Of a stretch of DNA of 64,000 bases, positions 21,392-31,004 are shown in pieces. Origin of the DNA: JAHJQZ01 sp963667595 (GTDB taxonomy: Bacteria > Pseudomonadota > Alphaproteobacteria > Rhizobiales > Devosiaceae); the NCBI GenBank assembly GCA_963667595.2, contig CAXXWD010000001.1, forward strand, positions 992,001 through 1,056,000, given 5' to 3'. How positions within the stretch are numbered: the stretch's first letter is position 1; every line of letters begins with the position of its first letter. The position numbers were made by a program, and so were the translations under genes. Under the pieces are notes generated by a model that was not told the origin of the DNA, made no database searches, and worked only from the letters and a program-made list of their open reading frames with translations.

Positions 21392-23746
21392 CTAAAGGGT
21401 CTTCTGCATCGGCGCGTCCTGCGCCATCATCTGCACGAAATCGGGCAGTTCGCTCTGCAACAGGGGCTCGCTGAACAGATAGCCCTGCACATAGCCGCAG
21501 CCCAGGCGCGTGATCTCGGCCAGCTGGACATGCGTTTCCACGCCTTCGGCCACGACATCGAATCCTAGCGCCGATGCCAGATCGACGATTGCCTTGATGA
21601 TCAGGCCGTTCGGCCCTTTCGCGGCGACATCGTCGACAAAGGACTTGTCGACCTTGATCTTGGCGAACGGGAAGCTCCTCAAATAGCTCAGCGAGGAAAA
21701 GCCGGTACCAAAATCGTCGAGGGAAATCCTGACGCCCATGGCGACCAGATCGTGCAGGATCCTGTCGGTCTGGGCGCTGCGTTCGAGGAACACGCCTTCG
21801 GTGATCTCCAGAACGAGACGTTCCGGCGCCAGTCCGCTGGCCTTGAGCGCCTTTGTGACGGCGTCGACCATGTTCCTGTTGCGCAACTGCACGGGAGAGA
21901 CGTTGACGCAGATCTCCGTTCCGCGCTCGCACACGGTACACATTCTGGTGGCTTCGTTGAGGACCCAGGTGCCGATGGGAACGATCAGCCCGCATTCTTC
22001 GGCAATCGGAATGAACTCGCTCGGACTGACCGACCCGAATTCGGCGCTTTCCCAGCGCAACAGGGCCTCGAAAGCGGAGACCCGACCGGTCTTGGTCGCG
22101 ATGATCGGCTGAAAGCGCAGCGACAATTCGTTTCTGGCGATCGCCTCGTGCAGGCCGCGCTCAAGGCTCTGTCGGCGCATATAGGCGGTGGCCATGTCGC
22201 TGTCGAATTCACGCCAACATCCCCTGCCGCCCGATTTGGCGGCATAAAGCGCCAGATCGGCGGCCCGCATCAGATCGGGGCCGTCCTGCCCGTCCCGTCC
22301 GCCGAGCGCGATGCCCGCCGAGGCGTCGATCACCACATTGTGCGGACCGATGGTGAACGGCACCGAAAACAGCGACAGAACCTGATCCGCCGACCGGTGC
22401 AACGCCACCGAATCCGGATTTCCGGTAACCAGAAGCGTGAATTCGTCGCCGCCGAGCCGGGCGAACATCCGGTCTTCGCCACCGATTCCGTTGAGTCGGT
22501 TCCCCAGACGCGCAAGCAGTTCATCACCCACGCCATGGCCGAGCGTATCGTTGACCTGCTTGAACCCGGTCAGATCGAACAGGACGATCCCGAGGCTGTC
22601 GGCGCCGGATTGGGCGATTTCCCGGTTCAGCGCTTCGATGAAGCTCGAACGGTTGGGCAGACCCGTCAACTGATCGAAATGCGCCAGGTGCTCAAGCCGC
22701 GCCGCGGCGGCGCGCAGTTCGGTCACATCGCTCGCCACGCCGCGATAGCCGATGAAGGTGCCCTGATCGTCCACGGCCGGCCCCGCCGTCAGCGACCAGA
22801 AGCGGTGTTCGTCTCCAACGGCGACTTCGACATCGAGGGCATTCATCGGCTCATGCAGATTGAACTGCCGGATCGCCTGCCGGTTCATCTCGCCAACCTC
22901 GATGGAGATCAGCTCGCCGAACCGAAGCCTTTGCAAAGCGTACACGGACTGCCCGGAAACGGTGGAGAACCGGTCGCTCGGATCGACGAAATAGCCATCG
23001 GCATTGGTGTGCCACAGCCAGTCGGAACTGTTGTCCTCGAATTCCTTGAGCAAAAGATCGATCGTCTGTTTCTGTTCGCGGTTCGAGATTTCGGCCGAGA
23101 CATGGGAAACGAAAATACGGGCCTGATTGAGAATCGAAGCCCACAGGAACACCATGAAGACGACCGTCAGCAGCGCCAGCGCCAGCATTTCCTGCGTTCC
23201 GGTCAAAACGAGGGCCAGCACCGTCGTCCCGCCGCTTACCAGGACAAAACCGATCGCCGTGACCGGCATCGAGCCCAAAGCGAAGGCGCCGCCGCACATC
23301 ATGGCCGCCGCCGTCAGGCCGACCACGATTTGCCGGCTGGGATCCACGATCGGGAAAAAGGCAACCGTTCCTGCGCCCCAGGCCAGGGCCCTCAGGTATT
23401 CAGCCCCGCCGAGACGCAGGACCCAGGGCCAGACCCGCATCGTCTGCGCCGATGTATCCGCCCGGTATTTCTGTGTGATCAACAACAAATAGAGCAAGGA
23501 CCCGACGATCGCCGCCGCCCATAGCCCAAGATGTTCGGTCGGAACGACACCGGCCATCGTGTAGACCAGAACCAGAAGAATGAAGGTGTTGGAGACGGCC
23601 GTGATCCAGACCGAAGCGAAAACGGTCCGAACCTGGCGTCCCAGGATCTTGTCCCGACGGACGCGCACCGTTTTGGGCATCGGTTTCCGGCTAAAACCAA
23701 TCTCCAGCACGGAAGCAATGTTGATGTGATCGACTTGTCTGAACAT
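21392..23746 (-). CDS. Membrane-bound diguanylate cyclase/phosphodiesterase (PAS-GGDEF-EAL)
   Basis: The 784-residue protein has six or seven hydrophobic helices in its first 210 residues, a PAS-like sensor region (about 235-350), a GGDEF domain with intact RLGGDEF and an EAL domain with intact EALLRW and the DDFGTGFSSL loop. GGDEF makes cyclic di-GMP and EAL degrades it; both appear catalytically competent, so it may switch between activities. The ATG at 23,746 follows GGCGGAG; an upstream GTG at 23,773 is possible. A related protein is at 35,115-37,436. Confidence 0.9.
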   Translation of the reverse strand: MFRQVDHINIASVLEIGFSRKPMPKTVRVRRDKILGRQVRTVFASVWITAVSNTFILLVLVYTMAGVVPTEHLGLWAAAIVGSLLYLLLITQKYRADTSAQTMRVWPWVLRLGGAEYLRALAWGAGTVAFFPIVDPSRQIVVGLTAAAMMCGGAFALGSMPVTAIGFVLVSGGTTVLALVLTGTQEMLALALLTVVFMVFLWASILNQARIFVSHVSAEISNREQKQTIDLLLKEFEDNSSDWLWHTNADGYFVDPSDRFSTVSGQSVYALQRLRFGELISIEVGEMNRQAIRQFNLHEPMNALDVEVAVGDEHRFWSLTAGPAVDDQGTFIGYRGVASDVTELRAAAARLEHLAHFDQLTGLPNRSSFIEALNREIAQSGADSLGIVLFDLTGFKQVNDTLGHGVGDELLARLGNRLNGIGGEDRMFARLGGDEFTLLVTGNPDSVALHRSADQVLSLFSVPFTIGPHNVVIDASAGIALGGRDGQDGPDLMRAADLALYAAKSGGRGCWREFDSDMATAYMRRQSLERGLHEAIARNELSLRFQPIIATKTGRVSAFEALLRWESAEFGSVSPSEFIPIAEECGLIVPIGTWVLNEATRMCTVCERGTEICVNVSPVQLRNRNMVDAVTKALKASGLAPERLVLEITEGVFLERSAQTDRILHDLVAMGVRISLDDFGTGFSSLSYLRSFPFAKIKVDKSFVDDVAAKGPNGLIIKAIVDLASALGFDVVAEGVETHVQLAEITRLGCGYVQGYLFSEPLLQSELPDFVQMMAQDAPMQKTL

Positions 23747-23921
23747 GGCTCCGCCGGGATCAATTGCGGCCACAGTGCACGGTCTTGACTTAACGGCAAC
23801 TAAAAGCGCCCCACGACAGCGCCGTTTTTGCCGATCTCGTCAAATGTACGGAGAATATTGGTTAGCAAATTCATGCCACATCGCCCCGACAAGGCGATGC
23901 CGACCCACCAAAAGGGGGGGA

Positions 23922-24383
23922 TCAGTTGTGATCTTCGGGCAGCTGCGGCAGTGGCATGAAGTCGATGCCGTCCTCGACCAGACCGGCCACCTCGTCGCGC
24001 GTCGCCTCGCCGTAAATGCCGCGCGCCTCGCTCTCGTGGAAATGAATCCGGCGGGCTTCGGTGGCAAACTTGTCGCCGACGTAATCGGCTTCCGTCGTCA
24101 CCTTGTCGCGCAGGGCCTTGAGGGCCGCACGCAGTTCCGCCTGTTGCGGATGACCGGCGGAAAACGACATCTTTTCGTCGGCCGAATGCTCTTCCGCGCC
24201 CGCGGGAACCTTGGCACCCTGACGGGAAACCGCAGGCGTCATAAGGGACTTTTCGACCTTGTGCGTCGAACAGATCGGGCAGGTCACGATGCCTTTTTTC
24301 ACCTGATCGTCAAAGGCATCTGCACTCTTGAACCAGGCGTCGAACATGTGCCGGTTCTCACAAAGAAGCGAATAATGGATCAC
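23922..24383 (-). CDS. DUF1178 family protein
   Basis: The 153-residue protein begins MIHYSLLCENRHMFDAWFKS and has a CPIC motif at about residue 35, so two to three cysteines could bind a metal as in a small zinc ribbon. The C-terminal half has the conserved blocks around AARRIHFHESEARGIYGEAT. The family is common in alphaproteobacteria and usually adjacent to the carbon-nitrogen hydrolase and glutaredoxin genes, as here, suggesting one operon (24 bases separate it from the hydrolase). Function unknown. Confidence 0.85.
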   Translation of the reverse strand: MIHYSLLCENRHMFDAWFKSADAFDDQVKKGIVTCPICSTHKVEKSLMTPAVSRQGAKVPAGAEEHSADEKMSFSAGHPQQAELRAALKALRDKVTTEADYVGDKFATEARRIHFHESEARGIYGEATRDEVAGLVEDGIDFMPLPQLPEDHN

Positions 24384-24407
24384 GCCAACATCCTCTCACT
24401 CACCAGC

Positions 24408-25256
24408 CTATTCTTGCCGACTTTGGTTAACGCTTAGCGAAAACGTCCGTCGATTGGCAAGAACGGGCAGGCGTTGGCGCGCCTCGGCGACCAGATCGAG
24501 GTCGAGATCGGTGGCGACGATGCCGGGCGTGTCGTCCGTCCGCTCCGCAATTATACGCCCCCAGGGGTCGACGACAAGCGAATGACCATAGGTCCGCCGT
24601 CCGTTTTCATGGGCGCCGCCCTGTGCCGCCGCCAGCACGAACGCGCCGTTTTCGATGGCGCGCGCCTTGAGCAGAACATGCCAATGCGCCTCGCCGGTTG
24701 GTACGGTGAAGGCGGCCGGCACGGCCAGCACCTCGGCCCCCGCCCCGGCCAGCGTGGCGAAAAGTGTGGGGAACCTCAAATCGTAGCAGATGGAGAATCC
24801 GAGCCGGAATCCAGCCGCCTCGGCCAGGACCGCCTGATCGCCGCCACGATAGATGTCGCTTTCGCGATAGGGCCGGTCATTGGGCGGATCGGCATCGAAC
24901 AGATGAATCTTGTCGTAGGTCGCGACAACGCCACCATCCGGCGCGAACAGAACGGAACGATTGGCAAAGCGTTTATCGTCAAGGGCAAAGGCCATCGAGC
25001 CCAGATGAAGGAAAATACCAAGCGAACGGGCCAGCGCGCTCAGTTCGCCGATGGCCGGATTGTCCTCGAACGGCAGGGCGAAGCGCATAAGCTCCGCGCG
25101 GTCGCGCATATAACCGACGCTCATTTCGGGTGTCAGAACATAGCGTGCGCCTGCCGCCGCCGCCGCGCCGGCAAGCTTGCCGATGGAAACGAGATTGGCC
25201 TCGGGCGCGATTCCTGACCGGAGCTGGATGAGCGCGATGCGAACCGGGGACCCCAT
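24408..25256 (-). CDS. Carbon-nitrogen hydrolase (Nit family amidase)
   Basis: The 282-residue protein carries the Glu-Lys-Cys catalytic triad of nitrilase-superfamily enzymes: Glu in TPEMSVGY (about residue 44), Lys in YDKIHLFD (about residue 115) and Cys in ICYDLRFP (about residue 152). It resembles Nit1/Nit2 proteins, which hydrolyse deaminated glutathione or omega-amides. Its ATG overlaps the original stop of the upstream glutaredoxin gene (TGATG), so the two are translationally coupled; a glutathione-linked role fits this neighbour. Confidence 0.9.
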   Translation of the reverse strand: MGSPVRIALIQLRSGIAPEANLVSIGKLAGAAAAAGARYVLTPEMSVGYMRDRAELMRFALPFEDNPAIGELSALARSLGIFLHLGSMAFALDDKRFANRSVLFAPDGGVVATYDKIHLFDADPPNDRPYRESDIYRGGDQAVLAEAAGFRLGFSICYDLRFPTLFATLAGAGAEVLAVPAAFTVPTGEAHWHVLLKARAIENGAFVLAAAQGGAHENGRRTYGHSLVVDPWGRIIAERTDDTPGIVATDLDLDLVAEARQRLPVLANRRTFSLSVNQSRQE

Positions 25257-25511
25257 CAGCTCTTGAGCAGCGGATCGAGCCCGCCGTGCTGATCGAGCGC
25301 CGCGAGGTCATCGTAACCCGCCGACGTGAACGTCGCCGATTAAGATCTGCGGCACCGTCCGCCGCCCGTTGGCGCGTTCGGTCATCCGTGCCCGCAAGGC
25401 CGGGTTTTCGACGATAATCTCGGTGAAACTCTGTCCCTTTTGCGTGAGCAGCGCCTTGGCGGCATGGCAATAGGGGCAATAGGGCGTTGTATAGATTTCG
25501 ATCTTGGCCAT
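25256..25511 (-). pseudogene. grxC: Glutaredoxin 3 gene with a single-base frameshift
   Basis: The first frame encodes AKIEIYTTPYCPYCHAAKAL with the CPYC redox site, then TVPQILIG and HVGG, as in glutaredoxin 3, but reads LR and stops at 25,308. Removing one base from the GGG run at 25,317-25,319 (minus strand) restores GYDDLAALDQHGGLDPLLKS and a stop that overlaps the start of the next gene. Glutaredoxin reduces disulfides with glutathione. The near-perfect remainder after one base suggests a sequencing error or a very recent mutation. Confidence 0.8.
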
Positions 25512-25549
25512 TTGGGTCCCGCGTGGACTCCACATAAATCACGTCCTGA

Positions 25550-26338
25550 CTAGATGGGCAATTGTGCGCCGGGCACAACCCGTGCGAAGCTGATGACGTC
25601 AATGTGATCGAATCCCGCTCGCTTCAACGCCGTGGCCAGCGCCGAAACCGTGGCGCCGGTCGTCAGGACGTCATCGACCAGAACCAGCCGCCGCCCGGCC
25701 CAGCGTGCCGCCTGATCGGCATCGACGCCGAAGGCGCCGGAAACGTTGCGCTTGCGTTGATCCGGATTGAGCCCGACCTGCTGGCGGGTCGAACGCTTGC
25801 GCCGGGCAAGATTCGGGGAGAAATCGAGATCGAGCTGCCGGCCGAGACATCGGGCCAGCTCCGCCGACTGGTTATAGCGACGATGCCAATGCCGGAAACG
25901 GTGCAGCGGCACCGGCACCAGAACCGGATCGTCCGGCCAGAATTCGGCGCCGGCCCGGACCATTGCCCGGGCGATGAAACGCGCCAGTTCCGGATGATCG
26001 CCATATTTGAAACGCGCAACGATACGGGCACTCAGGGGCGAATAGACGAAGGCCGCGCGGGCTCGCGCGAAAACCGGCGGATCGGCCAGGGCCGCCGCCG
26101 ACAGGGCATCCGGCCCCAGATCGGTCTCGAACGGCAGCCCGAGCACGGGACACATGGGCGCGGTGATCGGCACCAGCGCCGTCCAGCACGACGCGCACAA
26201 TCCGTTCGGTTCGGCAATTGGCGCCGAACAGGAAAGACAAACCGGCGGATAGAGAAAATCGAAAACCGCGCGGCCGACCGCGCCGGCGAAACCAGCGGCA
26301 CTGGCAGGTGTTTTGACTTCCGGTCCTGAGGCGATCAT
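25550..26338 (-). CDS. comF: ComF family protein (phosphoribosyltransferase fold)
   Basis: The 262-residue protein has an N-terminal four-cysteine zinc site (CLSC ... CASC, about residues 27-43) and a C-terminal phosphoribosyltransferase domain with the PRPP loop LVLVDDVLTTGAT (about residue 213). ComF-like proteins are linked to DNA uptake and to processing of incoming single-stranded DNA in competent bacteria; the exact reaction is not settled. I prefer the ATG at 26,338; a GTG nine bases upstream also fits. It is divergent from the methyltransferase gene with only about 30 bases between them. Confidence 0.88.
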   Translation of the reverse strand: MIASGPEVKTPASAAGFAGAVGRAVFDFLYPPVCLSCSAPIAEPNGLCASCWTALVPITAPMCPVLGLPFETDLGPDALSAAALADPPVFARARAAFVYSPLSARIVARFKYGDHPELARFIARAMVRAGAEFWPDDPVLVPVPLHRFRHWHRRYNQSAELARCLGRQLDLDFSPNLARRKRSTRQQVGLNPDQRKRNVSGAFGVDADQAARWAGRRLVLVDDVLTTGATVSALATALKRAGFDHIDVISFARVVPGAQLPI

Positions 26339-26367
26339 AAGCCGCACTCTGACACGCCGATTTCACG

Positions 26368-27153
26368 ATGCAAGCAAAGATGATCCCAACCCGTCCCGCC
26401 GCACCGCCCCAGCTCTTCGATCGCAATCTGATCGCCCGGCGCAGACAACACGCCGATCCAACCCCCGACTTCGTTACCGAGCTGGCGCTTGTCGGTCTCG
26501 GCGAGCGGTTGGAACATGTGCAGCGCCGTTTCAGGAAAGTGGCCCTGACCGGGCCGGGCCTTGCGTCCGCCACCCCCCATTTGCCCAGCGTCGATGCCGT
26601 CGAGATCTTTCCGAGCCTTGTGCCCGGCGCAAGCGACGACATGCCGGGGCTCGTCGATCGCGACTACGACCTCATCGTCTCGCTCCTCGATCTGCAGGTG
26701 GTCAATGATGTGCCGGGCACGCTCACGCGCATCCGGCGTCACCTCGTGGCCGACGGTTTGTTCCTGTCCGCCGCGCTTGGGGGGCGCTCGCTGGTCGAAC
26801 TGCGCGCCGCCTGGATCGAAGCCGACAGCGCGTTGACCGGCGGCGCCTATGGTCGCATCGCCCCGTTCATGGATGTCAAGGATGCCGGCGCCCTGTTGCA
26901 GCGGGCCGGGTTCGCCCTGCCGGTCAGCGACGTCGACACCCATTCGGTGCGCTATGCCGATCCGCTGAAATTGATGCGCGAACTCAAGACCCTGGGCGCC
27001 GCCAATCCGATGCTCGAAAAGCCGGCAAAGCCGGTGACCAGACACCACCTGGCCGCCGCCGTTTCGGCCTATCCTGTCGATTCGGACGGCCGCATCACCG
27101 CAACGCTCGAACTGGTATGGATGAGCGGCTGGGCGCCCGAGACCAACCGGTAA
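26368..27153 (+). CDS. SAM-dependent methyltransferase (NDUFAF5/BioC-like)
   Basis: The 261-residue protein has the start PPQLFDRNLIARRR and the ending with RDYDLIVSLLDLQVVNDVPG and LVADGLFLSAALGGRSLVEL, characteristic of the alphaproteobacterial methyltransferases related to NDUFAF5, which modify a respiratory complex I subunit in mitochondria, and to BioC. The usual glycine-rich SAM motif is weak, as in this subgroup. A second ATG 12 bases downstream could be the start. It is a conserved neighbour of comF and grxC in Hyphomicrobiales. Confidence 0.8.
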   Translation: MQAKMIPTRPAAPPQLFDRNLIARRRQHADPTPDFVTELALVGLGERLEHVQRRFRKVALTGPGLASATPHLPSVDAVEIFPSLVPGASDDMPGLVDRDYDLIVSLLDLQVVNDVPGTLTRIRRHLVADGLFLSAALGGRSLVELRAAWIEADSALTGGAYGRIAPFMDVKDAGALLQRAGFALPVSDVDTHSVRYADPLKLMRELKTLGAANPMLEKPAKPVTRHHLAAAVSAYPVDSDGRITATLELVWMSGWAPETNR

Positions 27154-27198
27154 TTCGCTTGAAGATACCGGTTAAGCCTTATGCGGTCGCACCCCGGA

Positions 27199-27405
27199 TC
27201 AGTTGACCTTGAGCTGGCCCTTGGCGATGGACTCGGTCACCTCGTTGGTCGAGGCGTTGAAAATGCTCGCCAGATTGCCGCCGACCAGACCCATGGAACC
27301 GATCAGGGCGATGGCGATGACCGAGGCGATGAGCGCATATTCCATCGCGGTCGTGCCGGTGTCGTCGTCGACGAATCGGTCGAGAAGTACCGTCATCTTC
27401 TTCAT
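27199..27405 (-). CDS. Flp/Fap type IVb pilin
   Basis: This 68-residue protein has the pilin layout: a short basic leader (MKKMTVLLDRFVDDD), a processing region with GTTAMEYALIASVIAIALIG, where the hydrophobic helix carries the conserved Glu next to Tyr, and a short polar tail. Flp pilins are processed by TadV-type peptidases and assembled by the Tad machinery. No tad genes lie nearby, so it may use a distant apparatus. Start chosen at the ATG preceded by GGGGAG (27,415-27,420). Confidence 0.9.
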   Translation of the reverse strand: MKKMTVLLDRFVDDDTGTTAMEYALIASVIAIALIGSMGLVGGNLASIFNASTNEVTESIAKGQLKVN

Positions 27406-27479
27406 CCCAGATACTCCCCGACTCTGTCGAAAGCGCAATTCATGCTGCGCTCATGGAACCCGGCCCGTCGGACCGATCC

Positions 27480-27892
27480 CTAAAGAAGGTCGCAAAGCGG
27501 TGCGATGAGCGGAAGATCGGCGGGCGGCATGGGAATGTTCCTCAGAGCCGCCGGACGCACCCATTTGAGCGCCGCATGCGCGTGCTGTTGCGGAAGTCCG
27601 TCCCACTTCCGACACACGTAAACTGGCATCAGAAGATGAAAATTTTCATAAGCATGAGACGCAAATGACAGCGGCGCGAGGCAGGCGGTCCGGGTGGAAA
27701 TGCCAAGTTCCTCCTGAAGTTCCCTGATGAGGGCTTCTTCCGGCGTTTCGCCCGGTTCGACCTTGCCGCCGGGGAATTCCCACAACCCGCCCATCGATCC
27801 GCCTTCGCGGCGCTGCGCGATCAGCACGCGGCCGGTCGGCATCGACAAGCGCGCCAGGCAACGACCAGCAGCAATGAACGATTAGCCGTCAT
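27480..27892 (-). pseudogene. mutT: Nudix hydrolase (MutT-like) with frameshifts near the N-terminus
   Basis: The main frame has the Nudix box GGKVEPGETPEEALIRELQEELG split as expected and continues to a normal C-terminus (WVRPAALRNIPMPPADLP). The N-terminal strand MTANRSLLLVVA lies in another frame starting at 27,892; two extra single bases near 27,850-27,870 would explain the mismatch. MutT removes 8-oxo-dGTP from the nucleotide pool. The start overlaps the stop of the preceding GNAT gene. Given the clean Nudix core, an assembly error is the likely cause. Confidence 0.75.
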
Positions 27893-28627
27893 ATCGGAGC
27901 CTTTCGATAAAGATAGGTGCCGATCTCGACAAATCCGAAGCCGTGATAAAGCGCTTCGGCCGGCTCGTTCCCCGCCAAGACATGGATGGCCGCCCGGGTT
28001 GCGCCGGCTTCGGCCATGGCGTTGAGGGCCGCGCCCATGGCCTTTGTGCCGAAACCGCGCCGACGCCGGGTCTTCGCGGGGTGACGACATTGGTGAACAT
28101 GGCCAGCCCGTTGACCGAAACCGCCAGTACCGAAGCGACAGGTGTACCGTCATCGTCGTAAAGCGTGATCCCGATTGCCGTATCCGGCATATGGGCGATG
28201 ATATCGGTGAGCGCCCGCATCTCCCGTTCGTCGTAACCCTGCAGGAGACGCTGCGTGCCGATCCAGGCCGGCCCGGCGCGAAGCGACAGCGTAACGCGCT
28301 GGGCAAACCGGCAAAACGCCGGCTCAAATCATTGAGGTAAAGGATGCGGCTTTTCTCGAAAGGCGCCCAGCCGAGACGGTCGAGCGCACCGATAACGCCC
28401 GCGCCGCAAAGCGGCGTCTGGCGGAAGATCGGCGCAATCCCTGCCTCGTGCGACCAGTCGGCCATCCGCATCAGCCGCGCCTCGGCATCGCCGTCATCGG
28501 CGGGATCCTGGCACTGGATGGCGTTGGCGCGCTTGGTGTAGCCGCGCGCGAACCGCCAGACCCAGGCGCCGTCCCAACGGGTTTCAAGCGCCGGCCAAGC
28601 CTCGAGAAATCCCCGTTTCCGCATCAA
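27889..28627 (-). pseudogene. GNAT-family acetyltransferase split over three frames
   Basis: Three frames join into one GNAT protein: an N-terminal part with WPALETRWDGAWVWRFARGY, a middle part with TLYDDDGTPVASVLAVSVNG (another frame from about 28,330), and a C-terminal part with the acetyl-CoA loop RRRGFGTKAMGAALNAMAEA and LYHGFGFVEIGTYLYRK (third frame from about 28,070). The stop overlaps the Nudix start. At least two single-base indels are needed. Substrate unknown. The gene order argJ-GNAT-mutT is common in Hyphomicrobiales, which argues that the intact gene is ancestral. Confidence 0.7.
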
Positions 28628-28644
28628 GCAGCTTCGGGGCGAAA

Positions 28645-29887
28645 TCAGCTTCTGTAGCTGCCGTTGATGTCGACATAACCATGGGTCAGATCACAGGTAT
28701 AAAGTGTTGCCTTGCCGCCCCCGAGACCGAGATCGACACCGAGTTCGATTTCAAGGCCCTTCATATAGGCGCTGGCCTTTTCCTCGTTATGGGTTTTGGC
28801 GACCTCGCCCCGTTCGGCGACGATCAAATCGCCGAAGCGGATGGACAAGAGATCGCGATCGGCCGGTTCGCCGGCCTTGCCCACTGCCATGACGACGCGC
28901 CCCCAGTTCGCGTCCTCGCCGGCAATGGCGGTCTTGACCAAGGGAGAATTGGCGATGGCACGGGCAACGCGCATGGCGCTTTGGTCATCGACGGCGCCGG
29001 TCACGCTGACCGTGACGAACTTGGACGCGCCCTCGCCATCCTTGACCACCTTGAGCGCCAGATCGAACAGCACCGCGCCGACCGCTTCGGCGAACGGCAC
29101 GAAGCGCGGATCGGAGGTCGAAGTCAAGGGCACCGCACCCCGTGCTTTGGCCGCGCCGGTTGCGAACATCAAAAGCGTGTCGGAGGTCGAAGTGTCGCTG
29201 TCGACCGTCACCAGATTGAAGCTCGTTTTGACCTTGTCGGCAAGGATCGCCTTGAGAACGGGGGCGGCGACCGGCATGTCGGTAAACACATAGGAGAGCA
29301 TGGTCGCCATATCCGGCGCGATCATGCCGGACCCCTTGGCGATGCCGGCGACAGAAACCATCACCCCGTCGAGATCGAGCGTGGTCCCCGCCAGCTTGGG
29401 ATAAGTGTCGGTGGTCATGATCGCTTTGGCCGCGTCGATCCATGGGGGTCGAAACGAGGCGGTTGGCGCACGCTTCAAGAACGCCCTCGAACTTGTCGGC
29501 ATCAAGCGGCTCGCCGATGACCCCGGTCGAGGACAGGAACACCTCTTCGGGCGCGCAGCCAACGGCTTCGGCCGCCAGACGGGCCGTCTTTTCAACCGTC
29601 GCCTTGCCCTTCATGCCGGTGAAGGCATTGGCATTGCCGGAATTGACCACCAGCGCCCGCGCGTGCCCGGCCGGCAGGTTGGCCCGGCACCAGTCGACCG
29701 GTGCGGACGGGCATCTGGTTGTGGTCAAGACGCCGGCGATTGTGGTGCCCGGATCGAAGACCGCGAGCAACACGTCCGTTCGGCTCTTGTACTTGATTCC
29801 CGCCGCGGCGGTGGCGAAACGCACGCCCGCGATGGCAGGCAGATCGGGAAAGCTTTTCGGGGCAAGCGGTGAGACGGAATGCGGCAT
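28645..29887 (-). pseudogene. argJ: Glutamate N-acetyltransferase/amino-acid acetyltransferase with one frameshift
   Basis: ArgJ recycles the acetyl group in arginine synthesis (and in bifunctional forms also makes N-acetylglutamate). The N-terminal frame starts MPHSVSPLAPKSFPDLPAIA at 29,887 and is sound up to ANRLVSTP; the rest continues as WIDAAKAIMTTDTYPK in another frame with the self-cleavage site before the nucleophile in DMATML. One extra C in a run of five (near 29,443) explains the break. An auxotrophy is possible, but a homopolymer error is more likely. Confidence 0.85.
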
Positions 29888-29978
29888 GACACAACCACTT
29901 CAACAGAGCGCGGACAGGCATCGGTTTGCCCGACAACCTGCCCGAACGCAAGAGAGCTGAACAGGATATCGCCCGCGA

Positions 29979-30212
29979 TCAGCGTGCCCGCGCCGCACCG
30001 GATATGAAGGCGCCGAAATGGCGGTTGATGGTGGGCGAAACGGCGAAGACGATGGTCACCACCATCATCGGCACCAGAAGGATGGTGCGCTGCCACATCT
30101 GCCAGCCCGTGGTCAGCGGCCCGAGGGCGTATAAATAGACGGTGACCACGGGATAGATGAAAAGCACCATGACCAGGACGAGACGGATGCGCGGCGTGAG
30201 ACGAATGGACAT
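29979..30212 (-). CDS. Small two-helix membrane protein
   Basis: The 77-residue protein has two hydrophobic helices (about 10-32 and 43-62) separated by a short polar loop (GPLTTGWQMW), with basic residues at both ends. No family is recognised by name; it looks like the small inner-membrane proteins often found next to TetR regulators. It is divergent from the tetR gene, and both promoters share the palindromes at 30,239-30,283, so it is the probable target of that regulator. Confidence 0.6.
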   Translation of the reverse strand: MSIRLTPRIRLVLVMVLFIYPVVTVYLYALGPLTTGWQMWQRTILLVPMMVVTIVFAVSPTINRHFGAFISGAARAR

Positions 30213-30238
30213 GCGGACAACTCCAGGTTATGAATAAA

Positions 30239-30283
30239 ACGAAACGGATCGTTTCTATATGCTATGTAACGGAACGTTCCGTT
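30239..30283. promoter_or_regulatory. Probable TetR operators between divergent genes
   Basis: A perfect 16-bp palindrome AACGGAACGTTCCGTT (30,268-30,283) follows a near-palindrome GAAACGGATCGTTTC (30,241-30,255). Both share the half-site AACG(G). Spacing and location between the membrane-protein gene and tetR fit autoregulation. Binding is inferred, not shown. Confidence 0.6.
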
Positions 30284-30333
30284 TCGTTCAAGTGTTTTCT
30301 TGAAGCTGCAACGCCAGGGAGCGGGTGAGACTC

Positions 30334-30943
30334 ATGACCGTAAGGAAACAGGACGCGGAAGAGGGCAAAAGCCGTCACTCCATCGGCGCGCGGCGCAACC
30401 CGGAAACCGAGCAGGCCATTCTCAATTCCGCCGAGGCTCTGCTGGCGGAAAAGGGTCTGGGCGGCTTTTCCATTGAGGCCGTGGCCCGCGCCGCCCGCGC
30501 CGGCAAGCCGACGATCTATCGCTGGTGGCCAAACCGCGCCGCCCTGCTGCTTGCGGTCTATCAACGTCAAAAGGACAGCCTGCGCCAAATCGACAGCGGC
30601 GATGCCCAAATAGATGCCGTGTTCTTTCTCGAGCAGCTTTTCGCCTATTGGCGCGACACATCCGCCGGCGAGGTGTTCCGGTCGGTTCTCGCCGAGGCCC
30701 AGACCGATCCCCGATCCAGACAGGTGGTGCGCGCCTATATCGACGAGCGCCACCAGCACACCGCGGTGATTTTCCGGCGCGCCATGGCCCGCGGCGAACT
30801 CAGGACCGACATCGATCCGGTGACGGCGGCGGAAATGCTCGCCAGTTTCGCCCACAGCCGTTTGCTTGCTCGATCGTCTGGACCCGCCGCGCGAACGGCT
30901 GGAGCTGGTCGTCGGCCAGCTTCTCGACGGATTAAGGCCCTGA
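30334..30943 (+). pseudogene. TetR-family regulator with a frameshifted C-terminus
   Basis: The N-terminal HTH is intact (ILNSAEALLAEKGLGGFSIE, then AVARAARAGKPTIYRWWPNR, about residues 27-66 from the ATG). After AEMLASFAHSRLL the frame turns Arg/Ser-rich and ends at 30,948. Skipping one base near 30,865 gives LLDRLDPPRERLELVVGQLL and a stop at 30,941-30,943, the normal dimer-domain ending. The ATG at 30,334 follows GGGTGAG and starts closer to the HTH than the upstream GTG. Confidence 0.7.
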
Positions 30944-31004
30944 AATGAAACCGGCGCCACATCGGGCGCCGGATCTTTTCGAACCAACAAGAGGAATAAG
31001 CGAC

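Noticed and set aside
23780..23800. A second Fnr-type box upstream of the GGDEF-EAL gene at 21,392-23,746
   Set aside because: Only one half-site (TTGAC) is good; the other side reads CGGCAA rather than GTCAA.
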